DNA of 64,000 nt from JBLHZY01 sp050633265 (GTDB lineage: Bacteria; Pseudomonadota; Alphaproteobacteria; Rhodobacterales; Rhodobacteraceae): NCBI GenBank assembly GCA_050633265.1, contig JBOEGE010000004.1, positions 1 through 64,000 of the forward strand, given 5' to 3'. Below the pieces are notes generated by a model. That model saw only the letters and a program-made list of their open reading frames with translations, was not told where the DNA came from and ran no database searches. Below, piece after piece: positions 44,724 through 53,571 of this stretch (position 1 is its first letter; the number at the start of each line of letters is the position of its first letter). The position numbers and the translations under genes are program-made.

Positions 44724-45747
44724 CCTCGCCAACAGGAACCGCGCGAATTCCAACGCAAGGATCGTGGCGCCCTTTGGTAATGATCTCCGCTGCGGCGCCG
44801 GATTTGGTAATCGTTTGGCGGGTTTTGAGGATCGAGGAGGTCGGCTTTACTGCAAAGCGCACAACAATATCCTGCCCGCTGGAAATGCCGCCCAAAATGC
44901 CGCCCGCATGGTTTGATGAAAACTTTGGTTTGCCATCGTTGCCCATGAATATCTCATCGGCATTGGCTTCACCGGTTAGTTCAGCCGCGGCCATGCCTTC
45001 GCCGATCTCAACCCCTTTTACCGCGTTGATGCTCATCATCGCGGCGGCCAGATCTGTATCGAGTTTGCCATAGATCGGCGCGCCAAGCCCCGCAGGAACG
45101 CCGCGCGCAACGACTTCAACAATCGCCCCAACGGAATTGCCGCTTTTGCGCAGATCATCAAGGTATTGTGCCCAGTCAGCAGCGGCTTTAGCATCGGGTG
45201 TCCAAAACGGGTTTTGCGCGATCTGATCCCAATCAAACTTCTCGCGATCGATCTTATGGGGCCCCATCTGAACCATATATCCAGTGATCTCGATCTGTGG
45301 GGCGAGGGCCGTCAAAGCTGCCCGCGCGATCCCGCCCGCAGCAACACGCGCCGCTGTTTCACGCGCCGATGAACGCCCGCCACCGCGTGGATCGCGAATC
45401 CCATATTTCTGCCAATAGGTGATATCTGCATGGCCCGGGCGGAATTTTTCGGCGATATCGCCGTAGTCTTTCGAGCGCTGATCCGTGTTGCGGATCATCA
45501 ATTGGATCGGTGTGCCGGTGCTTTGACCTTCATAAACACCTGACAAAATCTCAACTTCATCCGCCTCACGCCGCTGCGTGGTGAATTTGTTTTGGCCGGG
45601 TTTGCGCAGATCGAGCCAGCGTTGCAGATCGCTTGCATCAATCGCAATTCCCGGAGGGCAGCCATCAACCGTTGCCCCAAGAGCGGGCCCATGGCTTTCG
45701 CCCCATGTTGTCACACGAAAAAGATGGCCGAATGTGTTGATGCTCAT
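44632..45747 (-). CDS. aroC: Chorismate synthase
   Basis: The 371-residue enzyme makes chorismate from EPSP in the shikimate pathway. The signatures are WGESHGPALG (near the N-terminus), GRSSARETAARVAAGG and SGNSVGAIVEVVARGVPAGLG. Further landmarks are HAGGILGGISSGQDIVVRFAVKPTSS and the C-terminal HRGQ. The ATG at 45747 gives a normal N-terminus (MSINTFG); an open frame continues 230 codons upstream without homology. The C-terminal tail after HRGQ is about a dozen residues longer than usual, because the gene overlaps the 3' end of the sugar transferase gene by 92 bases. Confidence 0.96.
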   Translation of the reverse strand: MSINTFGHLFRVTTWGESHGPALGATVDGCPPGIAIDASDLQRWLDLRKPGQNKFTTQRREADEVEILSGVYEGQSTGTPIQLMIRNTDQRSKDYGDIAEKFRPGHADITYWQKYGIRDPRGGGRSSARETAARVAAGGIARAALTALAPQIEITGYMVQMGPHKIDREKFDWDQIAQNPFWTPDAKAAADWAQYLDDLRKSGNSVGAIVEVVARGVPAGLGAPIYGKLDTDLAAAMMSINAVKGVEIGEGMAAAELTGEANADEIFMGNDGKPKFSSNHAGGILGGISSGQDIVVRFAVKPTSSILKTRQTITKSGAAAEIITKGRHDPCVGIRAVPVGEAMMACVLLDQLLLHRGQVGEGPRGKIGARV

Positions 45748-45842
45748 AGGGGGCTCCTTTGCCACAAGGGCATAAACGCTGCGCCCTGTCGCCTCAAGAG
45801 GTTTCCACTTGCCCCTGCTCTGCGCCCGCCCTAGGTTCGCGC

Positions 45843-45925
45843 TACCTCGGGGTGCCCAGTTGGGCTGAGACGCATCTGCGGACCCGTAGAACCTGAACCG
45901 GTTAACACCGGCGGAGGGAAGGTAA
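45843..45925 (+). promoter_or_regulatory. TPP riboswitch (THI element) upstream of thiBPQ
   Basis: This is a near-complete thi-box: CGGGGTGCCC, then GGGCTGAGA, then ACCCGTAGAACCTGA and the 3' strand GGAGGGAAGGTA. The P1 arms TACCT/AGGTA close the element (45843-45847 and 45920-45924). Downstream the hairpin CGGGCA-AGC-TGCCCG (45926-45940) and a GCTCC stretch (45945-45949) that can pair with GGAGC of the thiB ribosome-binding site (45964-45968) suggest control of translation initiation. Binding of TPP would lower expression of the thiamine transporter. Confidence 0.93.
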
Positions 45926-45975
45926 CGGGCAAGCTGCCCGCCTTGCTCCGCCCGCAATTGAGAGGAGCTTTTCTC

Positions 45976-46959
45976 ATGAAAATCGTCACCCTCGCTGCGG
46001 GTATCGCCATGATCGCCACAAGCGCCATGGCCGATACGCCAAAGCTTTCCATCTATGCGCCCGATTATTTCGGCTCTGAGTGGGGCCCCGGCCCTGCGAT
46101 CGAGGCCGCTTTTGAGGCGCAATGTGGCTGCGATCTGGAATATACAACGGGCGATGTTTTGCCCCGGCTTTTGCTGGAAGGGGCGCGCTCTGATGCGGAT
46201 ATCGCCATCGGTTTGAGCACAGATATAACCGCCAAGGCGCGGGCGAGCGGCCTGTTTGCACCGCATCAAAGCGATACCAGCGCGCTTGCTCTGCCGATTG
46301 AATGGGCCGATGATACCTTCCTGCCGTTTGATTGGAGCTATGTCGCCTTTGTCTATGACAACACCAAACTGGCCGATGCGCCCGCCTCTTTCGATGCGCT
46401 TTTGGCTCTTCCAGACAGCACCCGCATCGTCATCCAAGATCCGCGCAGCTCGGTTTCCGGCCTCGCCCTTTTGCTTTGGATCAAGGCCGCGTACGGCGAA
46501 AAATCGGATGAGGCATGGGCCAAGCTCGCGCCAAAAATTGTTACGGTCACCAAAGGCTGGTCCGAGGCTTATGGGCTGTTTACGGATGGCGAAGCGGATA
46601 TGGTTTTAAGCTTCACGACATCGCCTGCCTATCACATCTTGGCCGAGGGTGATGAAACCAAAAGCGCTGCGATTTTTGACGAAGGGCATTATCTCTATGT
46701 GGAACTGGCAGCCAAGCTGGCCAATACAGATCAGCCCGAATTGGCCGATGCTTTCTTGGAATTCATGCTGAGCCCGGCGTTTCAGAATATCATTCCAGAG
46801 GGAAATTGGTCTTATCCTGCGGCCATCGCGCCGGATGCATGGCCTGATGGTTTTAAAGCCCTGCCCTTGCCCGATAAAGCGCTTTATTTCTCTGAGGAAG
46901 AGGCCGCCGCCCTGCGCGAAACGGCATTGGAAGAATGGCGCGCCGCGCTTTCAAAATAA
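45976..46959 (+). CDS. thiB: Thiamine ABC transporter substrate-binding protein
   Basis: The 327-residue periplasmic protein has signal peptide MKIVTLAAGIAMIATSAMA. Its landmarks are SIYAPDYFGSEWGPGPAIEAAFEAQCGCDLEY, YVAFVYDNTKLADAPASF and LSFTTSPAYHI, typical of ThiB/TbpA that binds thiamine and its phosphates. AGAGGAG precedes ATG 45976. It is the first gene of thiBPQ, under the TPP riboswitch immediately upstream. The family call is supported by the riboswitch and operon rather than by fold alone. Confidence 0.93.
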   Translation: MKIVTLAAGIAMIATSAMADTPKLSIYAPDYFGSEWGPGPAIEAAFEAQCGCDLEYTTGDVLPRLLLEGARSDADIAIGLSTDITAKARASGLFAPHQSDTSALALPIEWADDTFLPFDWSYVAFVYDNTKLADAPASFDALLALPDSTRIVIQDPRSSVSGLALLLWIKAAYGEKSDEAWAKLAPKIVTVTKGWSEAYGLFTDGEADMVLSFTTSPAYHILAEGDETKSAAIFDEGHYLYVELAAKLANTDQPELADAFLEFMLSPAFQNIIPEGNWSYPAAIAPDAWPDGFKALPLPDKALYFSEEEAAALRETALEEWRAALSK

Positions 46960-48500
46960 CCACACTCAGCATTGCGGGGGGCGTTTCGGCGGCCCTCGTT
47001 TTGATGCTGACGCTGGGAACATTGGCTGCCGTTTTCTGGCGCGCTGATGGGCTTGGCAACATCACCGCTGCCGATTGGGATGCCCTGCGCTTTACTTTGA
47101 TGCAGGCTTTTCTCTCTGCTCTGCTTTCAATCGCTCTGGCCATCCCTGTTGCCCGTGCGCTTGCTCGGCGGCGTTTTTTGGGGCGCTCAATTTTGATCGC
47201 ATTGATGGGCGCCCCGTTTATTTTGCCCTCGATTGTTGCGGTGCTTGGGCTTGTTGCAGTGTTTGGGCAATCCGGTTTGATTGGGCGCGCTTTGGTGTTT
47301 TTGGGCTTTGAACCGTTTTCGATTTACGGGCTACACGGCATTTTGCTTGCGCATGTGTTCTTCAATCTCCCGCTTGCGACCCGGCTAATATTGCAAGGCT
47401 GGTTGGCGATCCCGGGTGAGCATTTTCGCCTCGCCCAGACCTTGCGCTTTCGTCCGTTAAGCACATTGCGCGTGATTGAATTCCCGATGTTGCGAGAGAT
47501 CGTGCCCGGGGCTTTCACGGTGATCTTCGTTCTGTGTACCACTTCTTTTGCAGTGGCGCTCGCGCTTGGTGCCGGGCCGAAATCAACAACAATTGAGCTT
47601 GCGATCTATCAGGCTTTTCGTTTCGATTTCGATCTGGGAAGTGCTGCGCTGCTTGGCTTGATTCAACTTGGGATTTGCGCGCTTGCAGCGGCGGCGGCGC
47701 TCTGGGTACGGGTTCCGCAGATGGCGCAGGGCGGATTGGATCGGGTTGTCGCTATGCCGCCCACCGGGGCGATTTCGCGAGCCGCCGATACGCTCTTTAT
47801 TGTCTTTGCGGCGGCTTTTTTGCTGCTGCCATTGGGTAGCATTCTTGTGCGCGGCTTGTTTGAAATAGCGGAATTGCCGCCTGTTGTGTGGCATTCGGCT
47901 TTGCGCTCTTGTGCGATGGCGCTTGGCTCTGCCTTGCTCACGATTGCGCTGTCCTTGCCGCTTGCCTGGCTTGCAGCAAGCAATAAACGGGCCGGGCTTT
48001 GGGCCGAGGGCGCCGGATTTTTAACAATTGCAGCCTCGCCTTTGGTGATGGGAACGGGTTTGTTTATTCTTCTCTATGGGTTTGTGAATCCAGTGGATTG
48101 GGCTTTGGCGATCACTGTTTTTGTCAATGCGGCGATGGCGCTTCCCTTTGCAATGCGCGCGCTTGTTCCGGCGATTTCTGCGGCAAAGGCGCAATTTGGG
48201 CCGCTCGCGCAGAGCCTTGATTTGCGCGGATGGGCCGCTTGGCGCTGGCTTTGGTGGCCGCGATTGCGCGGCGCGCTTGGGTTTTCAGCCGGGCTATCGG
48301 GCGCGCTTTCCATGGGAGATCTTGGGGTGATTGCTCTGTTTGCCGATCCGGATCGCGCGAGCCTGCCTTTGCAGATGTATCGTTTGATGGCCGCTTACCG
48401 GATGGATCAGGCGGCCGGGGCGGCGCTGCTTTTGCTTGGGCTTAGCCTGGCGATATTTTGGCTTTTTGATCGCGGGGGGCGGGTGAATGCTGAGGCTTGA
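46935..48500 (+). CDS. thiP: Thiamine ABC transporter permease
   Basis: The 521-residue permease has two fused transport domains of six helices each. The first EAA-type loop is ILQGWLAIPGEHFRLAQTL near residue 155. The second carries SLDLRGWAAWRWLWWPRLR in the second half. ThiP transports thiamine, its phosphates or pyrophosphate into the cytoplasm. Length and double-domain organisation match E. coli ThiP (536). The start lies 25 bases inside the thiB 3' end and thiQ starts 14 bases before its stop. Confidence 0.94.
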   Translation: MARRAFKITTLSIAGGVSAALVLMLTLGTLAAVFWRADGLGNITAADWDALRFTLMQAFLSALLSIALAIPVARALARRRFLGRSILIALMGAPFILPSIVAVLGLVAVFGQSGLIGRALVFLGFEPFSIYGLHGILLAHVFFNLPLATRLILQGWLAIPGEHFRLAQTLRFRPLSTLRVIEFPMLREIVPGAFTVIFVLCTTSFAVALALGAGPKSTTIELAIYQAFRFDFDLGSAALLGLIQLGICALAAAAALWVRVPQMAQGGLDRVVAMPPTGAISRAADTLFIVFAAAFLLLPLGSILVRGLFEIAELPPVVWHSALRSCAMALGSALLTIALSLPLAWLAASNKRAGLWAEGAGFLTIAASPLVMGTGLFILLYGFVNPVDWALAITVFVNAAMALPFAMRALVPAISAAKAQFGPLAQSLDLRGWAAWRWLWWPRLRGALGFSAGLSGALSMGDLGVIALFADPDRASLPLQMYRLMAAYRMDQAAGAALLLLGLSLAIFWLFDRGGRVNAEA

Positions 48501-49185
48501 GAAGCTGGTTTTGCGCCATAGGGATGGGTTTTCGCTTGAGGCTGATTTGGCCATTTCCAAGGGCGCGCGCGTTGTGATTATTGGCCCTTCAGGGGCGGGG
48601 AAATCTTCGCTGCTCGCCAGTATCGCCGGATTTGTCCAGCCCGACAGCGGCCAGATTTATTGGGATGCGCTTGATCTGTTGCCTTTGGCTGTCGGTGCGC
48701 GGCCCATTTCGATGATCTTTCAAGACAACAATCTTTTTCCTCATTTGACGGCGGCGCAGAATGTTGGGCTTGGGATCACAAGCCGCGGGCGGTTGCGCGC
48801 AGAAGAGGCAGAGCTTGTCGAGGAGACCCTTGCTCAGGTCGGGCTTGCAGGGCTTGGAGAGCGCAAACCCAAGGCGCTTTCTGGCGGGCAGCAAAGCCGG
48901 GTTGCTTTGGCGCGGATGGTTTTGCAGAATAGGCCTTTGGTTTTGTTGGATGAGCCGTTCTCAGCTCTTGGCCCTGCATTGCGCGCAGAGATGCTTGATC
49001 TTTTAAGCGCGCTTTGTGATCGCACTGGCGCGACGGTTTTGATGGTTAGCCATGACCCTGCGGATGCGCTGCGCTTTGCCAGCCATGTGATTTGGTTGGA
49101 TCAAGGGCGCGCCCATGCGCCAAAGCCTGCAAAGGAAATTATGGCCGATCCGCCGGATGCTATGCGCGCCTATCTTGGGCTTTGA
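48487..49185 (+). CDS. thiQ: Thiamine ABC transporter ATP-binding protein
   Basis: The 232-residue ATPase has Walker A GPSGAGKSS (33-41), Q-loop FQDNNLFPHLT, signature LSGGQQSRVALAR, Walker B VLLDEPFSALG (a Gly replaces the usual Asp in the D-loop LGP) and switch VSHDPAD. Together with thiB and thiP it completes the importer. It ends just before a bidirectional terminator shared with the convergent petC gene. Confidence 0.94.
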   Translation: MLRLEKLVLRHRDGFSLEADLAISKGARVVIIGPSGAGKSSLLASIAGFVQPDSGQIYWDALDLLPLAVGARPISMIFQDNNLFPHLTAAQNVGLGITSRGRLRAEEAELVEETLAQVGLAGLGERKPKALSGGQQSRVALARMVLQNRPLVLLDEPFSALGPALRAEMLDLLSALCDRTGATVLMVSHDPADALRFASHVIWLDQGRAHAPKPAKEIMADPPDAMRAYLGL

Positions 49186-49192
49186 AACGAAA

Positions 49193-49225
49193 AAGGCGCC
49201 CCCGATTTGGGAGCGCTTTGATTTT
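49193..49225. terminator. Bidirectional terminator between thiQ and petC
   Basis: An interrupted 11-bp stem (AAGGCGC-C-CCC with GGG-A-GCGCTTT, a single C-A mismatch and one G-T pair) has a GATTT loop. It is followed by TTTTT on the plus strand and preceded by AAAA. It can end thiQ transcripts and also those of the convergent petABC operon. Confidence 0.82.
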
Positions 49226-49241
49226 TGTTTTGGGAAAAAGA

Positions 49242-50039
49242 TCAGCTGCGATCTTTGCCTTTATGCGGCGCCCAGAGGCGTTTGTTGGTCAGGTAGAGCA
49301 GCGTTGTGAGCAGAAGCAAGAAAGCCACGGCAACAAAGCCTGCGTGTTTGCGCGCCATCATTTTTGGCTCTGCGCTCCACATCAGGAAGGCTGCGATATC
49401 TTCTGCTTCATGGTGCAGCTCATTTGAGTGACCATCGGCAAATTCAACATCTTCGCCCAAGAGGGGCGGAGACATCGCGATCCAACCGCCGGGGAAGGCA
49501 GTGTTTTCATAGAAAATCGTGCCAGCTTGCTCTTTTTCTTCGCCAGTGTAGCTGGTGAGGATAGCAACGATATACTCAGGGCCGCCAATACCACGCAGGA
49601 ATTGATTGATCCCAAGGCCATAGGGCCCGTGGAAACCGGCGCGCGCTTTGGCCATCAAGGAAAGATCCGGCGCATTCTCCAAGTTAGACGCGGGGAATTT
49701 ATCGGATGGTTTCGCAGGCACATCTTCTTCGAGATCGGCATCATATACGGTGAAGTTTTGGGCCGCATAGGCGCGCACTTGATCTTCTGGAAGGCCGGGG
49801 CCGCCAGGATCACCAAGTGTGCGGATTGGGACCTGTTTCAAGCCGTGGCAGCCGGCGCAAATCTCGGTATAGATTTGCAGCCCGCGTTGCAGCTGAAACT
49901 GATCGTATTTGCCAAATGGGCCTTCAAAGGAGAAGTCCACATCGTGGATTTTATGCGCCGCTTCCGCGGCAACGGCCCCGCCCGTTGTAAGGGCGAGTGC
50001 TGCGATTGCGGCTAGGGTGAGCTTCTTGATCATCATCAT
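49242..50039 (-). CDS. petC: Cytochrome c1 of the bc1 complex
   Basis: The 265-residue protein has a signal peptide (ending GGAVAAEA). The heme c motif is CAGCH at 61-65 (TEICAGCHGLK). The body includes GGPEYIVAILTSYTGEE and AGTIFYENTAFPGGWIAMSPPLLG, with the probable Met ligand in the last motif. A C-terminal anchor follows (FVAVAFLLLLTTLLYLTN). It carries electrons from the Rieske protein to cytochrome c. The ATG at 50039 follows GAGAGG; two more ATGs lie directly after, so the true N-terminus may be one or two residues shorter. Last gene of petABC. Confidence 0.95.
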   Translation of the reverse strand: MMMIKKLTLAAIAALALTTGGAVAAEAAHKIHDVDFSFEGPFGKYDQFQLQRGLQIYTEICAGCHGLKQVPIRTLGDPGGPGLPEDQVRAYAAQNFTVYDADLEEDVPAKPSDKFPASNLENAPDLSLMAKARAGFHGPYGLGINQFLRGIGGPEYIVAILTSYTGEEKEQAGTIFYENTAFPGGWIAMSPPLLGEDVEFADGHSNELHHEAEDIAAFLMWSAEPKMMARKHAGFVAVAFLLLLTTLLYLTNKRLWAPHKGKDRS

Positions 50040-50052
50040 TTGATCCTCTCTC

Positions 50053-51387
50053 TCACTCGGCCTTAGGCGCATCAGCGGATGCAGCCTTCGGATAGTGGGC
50101 GTTAAAATCATCTTCGATAGTTGCTGGCGGTGTGAGCGGTTTCTCGATCACGCCAAGCAGCGGCAGGATGATCAGGAAGTATGCAAACCAGTAGGTCGCG
50201 CCAATGAGCGAGATAATCGAATAGGGCGGTTCGGCAGGCATAGCACCACACCACATCAGGACCACGAAATCGACGGCCAGAAGCGCATACCACCATTTGA
50301 ACATCGGGCGGAAGCGGCCCGAGCGCACGTTCGATGTATCGAGCCATGGCACAAAGACCATGATCAGGATCGCGCCGAACATCGCCAATACGCCAAAGAA
50401 TTTCGCATCGACTATGCCGCCAGTGACAGCAGAGGCCAATTGGACCGCCCAAACATCAGAGGTAAAGGCGCGCAGGATCGCGTAGAATGGCAGGTAATAC
50501 CATTCGGGCACGATATGTGCAGGTGTCGAAAGCGCATTGGCTTCGAGGTAGTTATCTGGGTGGCCAAGGTAGTTTGGCATAAAGCCCACGATCGCAAAAA
50601 AGATGATCATCACAACGCCAAGGGCAAAGAGATCTTTCATCACGAAGTAGGGCCAGAACGGCAGCGTATCTTTTTCCGCCTCAGCCTTTGAGCCACGGCG
50701 CACTTCAACACCTGTGGGGTTGCTGTTGCCGGTCGAATGGAACGCCCAGATGTGGATGATCACCAAGCCTGCGATCACGAATGGCAGCAGATAGTGCAGC
50801 GAGAAGAAGCGGTTGAGCGTTGCGTTATCAACGGCTGGCCCGCCAAGGAGCCATGTTTGCAGCGCTTCGCCGATGAAGGGGATTGCACCGAACAGGCCTG
50901 TGATCACTGTCGCACCCCAGAAGGACATCTGCCCCCATGGAAGCACATAGCCCAAGAAGCCCGTTGCCATCATCGCGAGATAGATCAGCATACCGATGAT
51001 CCATGTGATCTCGCGCGGCGCTTTATAAGAGCCGTAGTAGAGGCCGCGGAACATGTGGATATACACCGCCACAAAGAACAGCGAGGCGCCATTGGCATGG
51101 AGATAGCGCAGCATATGCCCGCCGTTCACATCGCGCATGATATGTTCAACAGAGGCGAATGCCAGATCAACATGCGGTGTGTAATGCATAACAAGCACGA
51201 TGCCCGTTACGATTTGCAGCACCAGACAGAAGGCAAGAACGATGCCCCAGATCCACATCCAATTCAGGTTCTTTGGCGTGGGGATCATCAGCGTGTCATA
51301 GACAAGCCCGATCACTGGGAGGCGTGAGTTGACCCATTTGGTCAGGCCCGTTTTGGGCTCATAATGGTCGTGCGGAATACCAGACAT
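50053..51387 (-). CDS. petB: Cytochrome b of the bc1 complex
   Basis: The 444-residue protein has about eight TM helices and heme-ligand histidines in HYTPHVDLAFASVEHI, GGHMLRYLHANGASLFF, HSTGNSNPTG and NRFFSLHYLLPF. The Qo-site PEWY motif is present (HIVPEWYYLPFYAIL). It has the short C-terminal extension of alphaproteobacterial cytochrome b. It forms the membrane core that oxidises quinol. Rieske and c1 genes adjoin in the standard order petA-petB-petC, the gaps being 11 and 13 bases. Confidence 0.97.
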   Translation of the reverse strand: MSGIPHDHYEPKTGLTKWVNSRLPVIGLVYDTLMIPTPKNLNWMWIWGIVLAFCLVLQIVTGIVLVMHYTPHVDLAFASVEHIMRDVNGGHMLRYLHANGASLFFVAVYIHMFRGLYYGSYKAPREITWIIGMLIYLAMMATGFLGYVLPWGQMSFWGATVITGLFGAIPFIGEALQTWLLGGPAVDNATLNRFFSLHYLLPFVIAGLVIIHIWAFHSTGNSNPTGVEVRRGSKAEAEKDTLPFWPYFVMKDLFALGVVMIIFFAIVGFMPNYLGHPDNYLEANALSTPAHIVPEWYYLPFYAILRAFTSDVWAVQLASAVTGGIVDAKFFGVLAMFGAILIMVFVPWLDTSNVRSGRFRPMFKWWYALLAVDFVVLMWCGAMPAEPPYSIISLIGATYWFAYFLIILPLLGVIEKPLTPPATIEDDFNAHYPKAASADAPKAE

Positions 51388-51398
51388 GATTTCCTCCC

Positions 51399-51959
51399 TT
51401 AGCCCAATACGATTTCAGTTTCGCCATCAAAGGCGGCAACCGGTACGGGCAGGTTTGTTGGGGCGGGGCCTTTGCGGATGCGCCCGGATGTATCGTAATG
51501 CGAGCCGTGACATGGGCAGAACCAGCCGCCGAAATCACCCGCACCATCGCCGAGCGGAACGCAACCAAGGTGCGTGCACACACCCATCATCACGAGCCAT
51601 TCGCCGGCTTCGTCAAGCGAGCGGTTCTCATCGGCGCCATCGCCATCTGGCTTGTTGGCATTGCGATCAACATTGTCTGGCAGTTTGCTCAGATCAACAG
51701 AGCGCGCCGCTTCAATTTCTTCTGCGGAGCGGTGGCGAATGAAAACGGGCTTGCCGCGCCATTTCACTGTAAGCTGCGTGCCAACCTCAACACCCGAGAT
51801 ATCAACTCGGATAGACGAGAGGGCTTGAACATCAGCCGAGGGGTTCATCTGATTGACCAGCGGCCAGACAGCGGCCCCAACTGCAACTGCGCCTGCACTG
51901 CCAGTGGCAAAGTACAAGAAATCGCGGCGGGTGCCTTCGTGTTCTTCTGCGTGGGACAC
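51399..51959 (-). CDS. petA: Rieske iron-sulfur protein of the bc1 complex
   Basis: The 186-residue protein has a Tat-like N-terminus and TM (GTRRDFLYFATGSAGAVAVG). The 2Fe-2S ligands are Cys128-Thr-His130-Leu-Gly-Cys133 and Cys148-Pro-Cys150-His151, with disulfide cysteines Cys133 and Cys150. The motif CPCHGSHYD is conserved. A GTG start at 51959 preceded by TGGAGA yields the normal Rhodobacter-type N-terminus (VSHAEEHEGTRRDF); the frame extends only 7 codons further. First gene of petABC. A 278-base gap upstream should hold its promoter, but I see no clear boxes. Confidence 0.96.
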   Translation of the reverse strand: MSHAEEHEGTRRDFLYFATGSAGAVAVGAAVWPLVNQMNPSADVQALSSIRVDISGVEVGTQLTVKWRGKPVFIRHRSAEEIEAARSVDLSKLPDNVDRNANKPDGDGADENRSLDEAGEWLVMMGVCTHLGCVPLGDGAGDFGGWFCPCHGSHYDTSGRIRKGPAPTNLPVPVAAFDGETEIVLG

Positions 51960-52237
51960 GAGCGTTTCTCCATTTCTCAAACCGGATAGGCCCGGCCAAA
52001 TCTACGTAGAGCCATTGCGATGCAAAGCCCTTCGACCGCGCTTTTAGCCCCGGCTTGCGGCTACGTCCAGCATACAATGGCCATTCTGCGCATGTGGCGC
52101 TGATCTGTCGCGCCTATGCGATAGGTTCTTGGATGTTGATGTGCGCCAAAGGGTTAACAATTGGTGATAATGCGAAACCAGCCGCCAAATGCGCGATATT
52201 TGTGCGCAATGGCGGCCAGGTGCGATTCTTGGCCGGT

Positions 52238-52846
52238 TTAGGCGGGTGGGATGGTGTTGGCAAAGCTCTCGCGCGTCATCATTTTATCGTACCAGGTGGC
52301 CAATTCGGGGTGTGATCCCCGCCAATTGCGATCTCCATGGCGAAACTCAACATAACCCAGCGCACAGACCGTCGCGATTTGCCCGATATCGAGCGGCCCA
52401 TTGAGATGCGCCATCCAGCGGCTTTCTAGCGCATCAATCGCACGGCTGACTTTGCTCCATTGCCCCTCGATCCAATCAGTGAATTGTTTATCCGCAGGGC
52501 GCAGCTTGGCCTCATAAACCATCAGGATCGCTGCATCGACAATGCCATCGGCCGTGGCCTCAAGCGTCAGCGCATCCCAGAGCGCCTCGCCTTTGGGGTA
52601 CAGTTTGCCGCCAGCGCGCTCTGACAGGTAGCGACAGATCACCCGGCTATCATAGATCGCCGGGCCATCGGCGCGCTCAAGCGCGGGGATTTTGCCAAGC
52701 GGGTTTTGCGCAACGGGCATTGTGCCGGGGGCAATGGGCGATCCGCCTGCGGCGGCGAGTTCAACATCGCCAAGCTGGCCCGTCTCTGCGAGCAGGACCA
52801 TGACTTTGCGCACATAGGGCGAAGTTGGGCTGTGATAAAGTTTCAT
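52238..52846 (-). CDS. Glutathione S-transferase family protein
   Basis: The 202-residue protein has the thioredoxin-like N-terminal domain (KLYHSPTSPYVRKVMVLLAETG, active-site Ser near 7-10). The GSH-contact motif NPLGKIPALE is followed by the Asp-Ser pair YDSRVICRYL. An all-helical C-terminal domain follows. It lies downstream of the PaiB-like gene (83-base gap), on the same strand. GSTs conjugate or isomerise electrophiles; the substrate cannot be told. Confidence 0.93.
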   Translation of the reverse strand: MKLYHSPTSPYVRKVMVLLAETGQLGDVELAAAGGSPIAPGTMPVAQNPLGKIPALERADGPAIYDSRVICRYLSERAGGKLYPKGEALWDALTLEATADGIVDAAILMVYEAKLRPADKQFTDWIEGQWSKVSRAIDALESRWMAHLNGPLDIGQIATVCALGYVEFRHGDRNWRGSHPELATWYDKMMTRESFANTIPPA

Positions 52847-52929
52847 CGGTGGTGCCTCCCTGCACGTGGATGAAGCGCTTGATAGGGCGCATCTTTCATC
52901 GGCACGGTAGCGGCGAGGATGCGGGCTGT

Positions 52930-53547
52930 CTATGCGTCGCGCATGAATTGGGCGAGATCGCTCGTTTCGGTCCCGATGCCTGCTTGCTCAAGCCCATCCG
53001 CCGCCCCAAGACGCGCGGCATCCGGTTTGTTTTGGCCAAGCTTCCAAGTGCCCTCAACCGCGCTGATCTGCATCCGGTAGGGCAGGATTTGCCGCTCCAA
53101 CCGCGCAAGAGCTTCCGGGGTCATTTTGCCCATTAGCCATTCAGGTTTGGGCGCAAGGCGGGTTTCAAACTGGTGCGAAAGGCGGGCAAGTACCCCGCGC
53201 AGCTCGGCCGGATCGCAGGGCGCGAGCTGTCCGCGCAGATGTACAGCGATATAATTCCATGTCGGGACCTGATCATCGAGCCCATACCAATCGGGCGAGA
53301 TATAGCCATCGGGCCCAGAGATCACCAAAGCGGCAGGCAGCGCCCCTTGCGCAAGCGCGCGCACCATTGGATTGGCGCGAAACATATGCAGCTCAAGGCT
53401 CTTGCCATCTTCAGCGATCACAAAAGGGAGGTGAGAAAAAAGCGGCGCCTCGGCCCCATTGATCGAGAGAACGCCAAAGCCACGGGCGCGCGCGAAGGCA
53501 AGGTTTTGTGCCTCATCTGCTTTGCGGTAAATCGGACTGGGATGCAT
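52930..53547 (-). CDS. PaiB-like FMN-binding protein
   Basis: This 205-residue protein is similar to the PaiB/FMN-binding negative transcriptional regulator family. It shows LPFVIAEDGKSLELHMFRANP, VISGPDGYISPDWYG, VPTWNYIAVHLRG and WKLGQNKPD near the C-terminus. The split-barrel fold binds flavin; despite the name it has no DNA-binding domain. It lies 24 bases after the mtaB stop and 83 bases before the GST gene, probably in one transcript with dapF and mtaB. Confidence 0.9.
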   Translation of the reverse strand: MHPSPIYRKADEAQNLAFARARGFGVLSINGAEAPLFSHLPFVIAEDGKSLELHMFRANPMVRALAQGALPAALVISGPDGYISPDWYGLDDQVPTWNYIAVHLRGQLAPCDPAELRGVLARLSHQFETRLAPKPEWLMGKMTPEALARLERQILPYRMQISAVEGTWKLGQNKPDAARLGAADGLEQAGIGTETSDLAQFMRDA

Positions 53548-53571
53548 GGGCGAGCCTCTTTTGCGCTTTGT

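Noticed and set aside
45748..46437. N-terminal extension of aroC by about 230 codons
   Set aside because: It would cross the TPP riboswitch and the thiB 5' region on the opposite strand. The normal chorismate synthase N-terminus starts at 45747.
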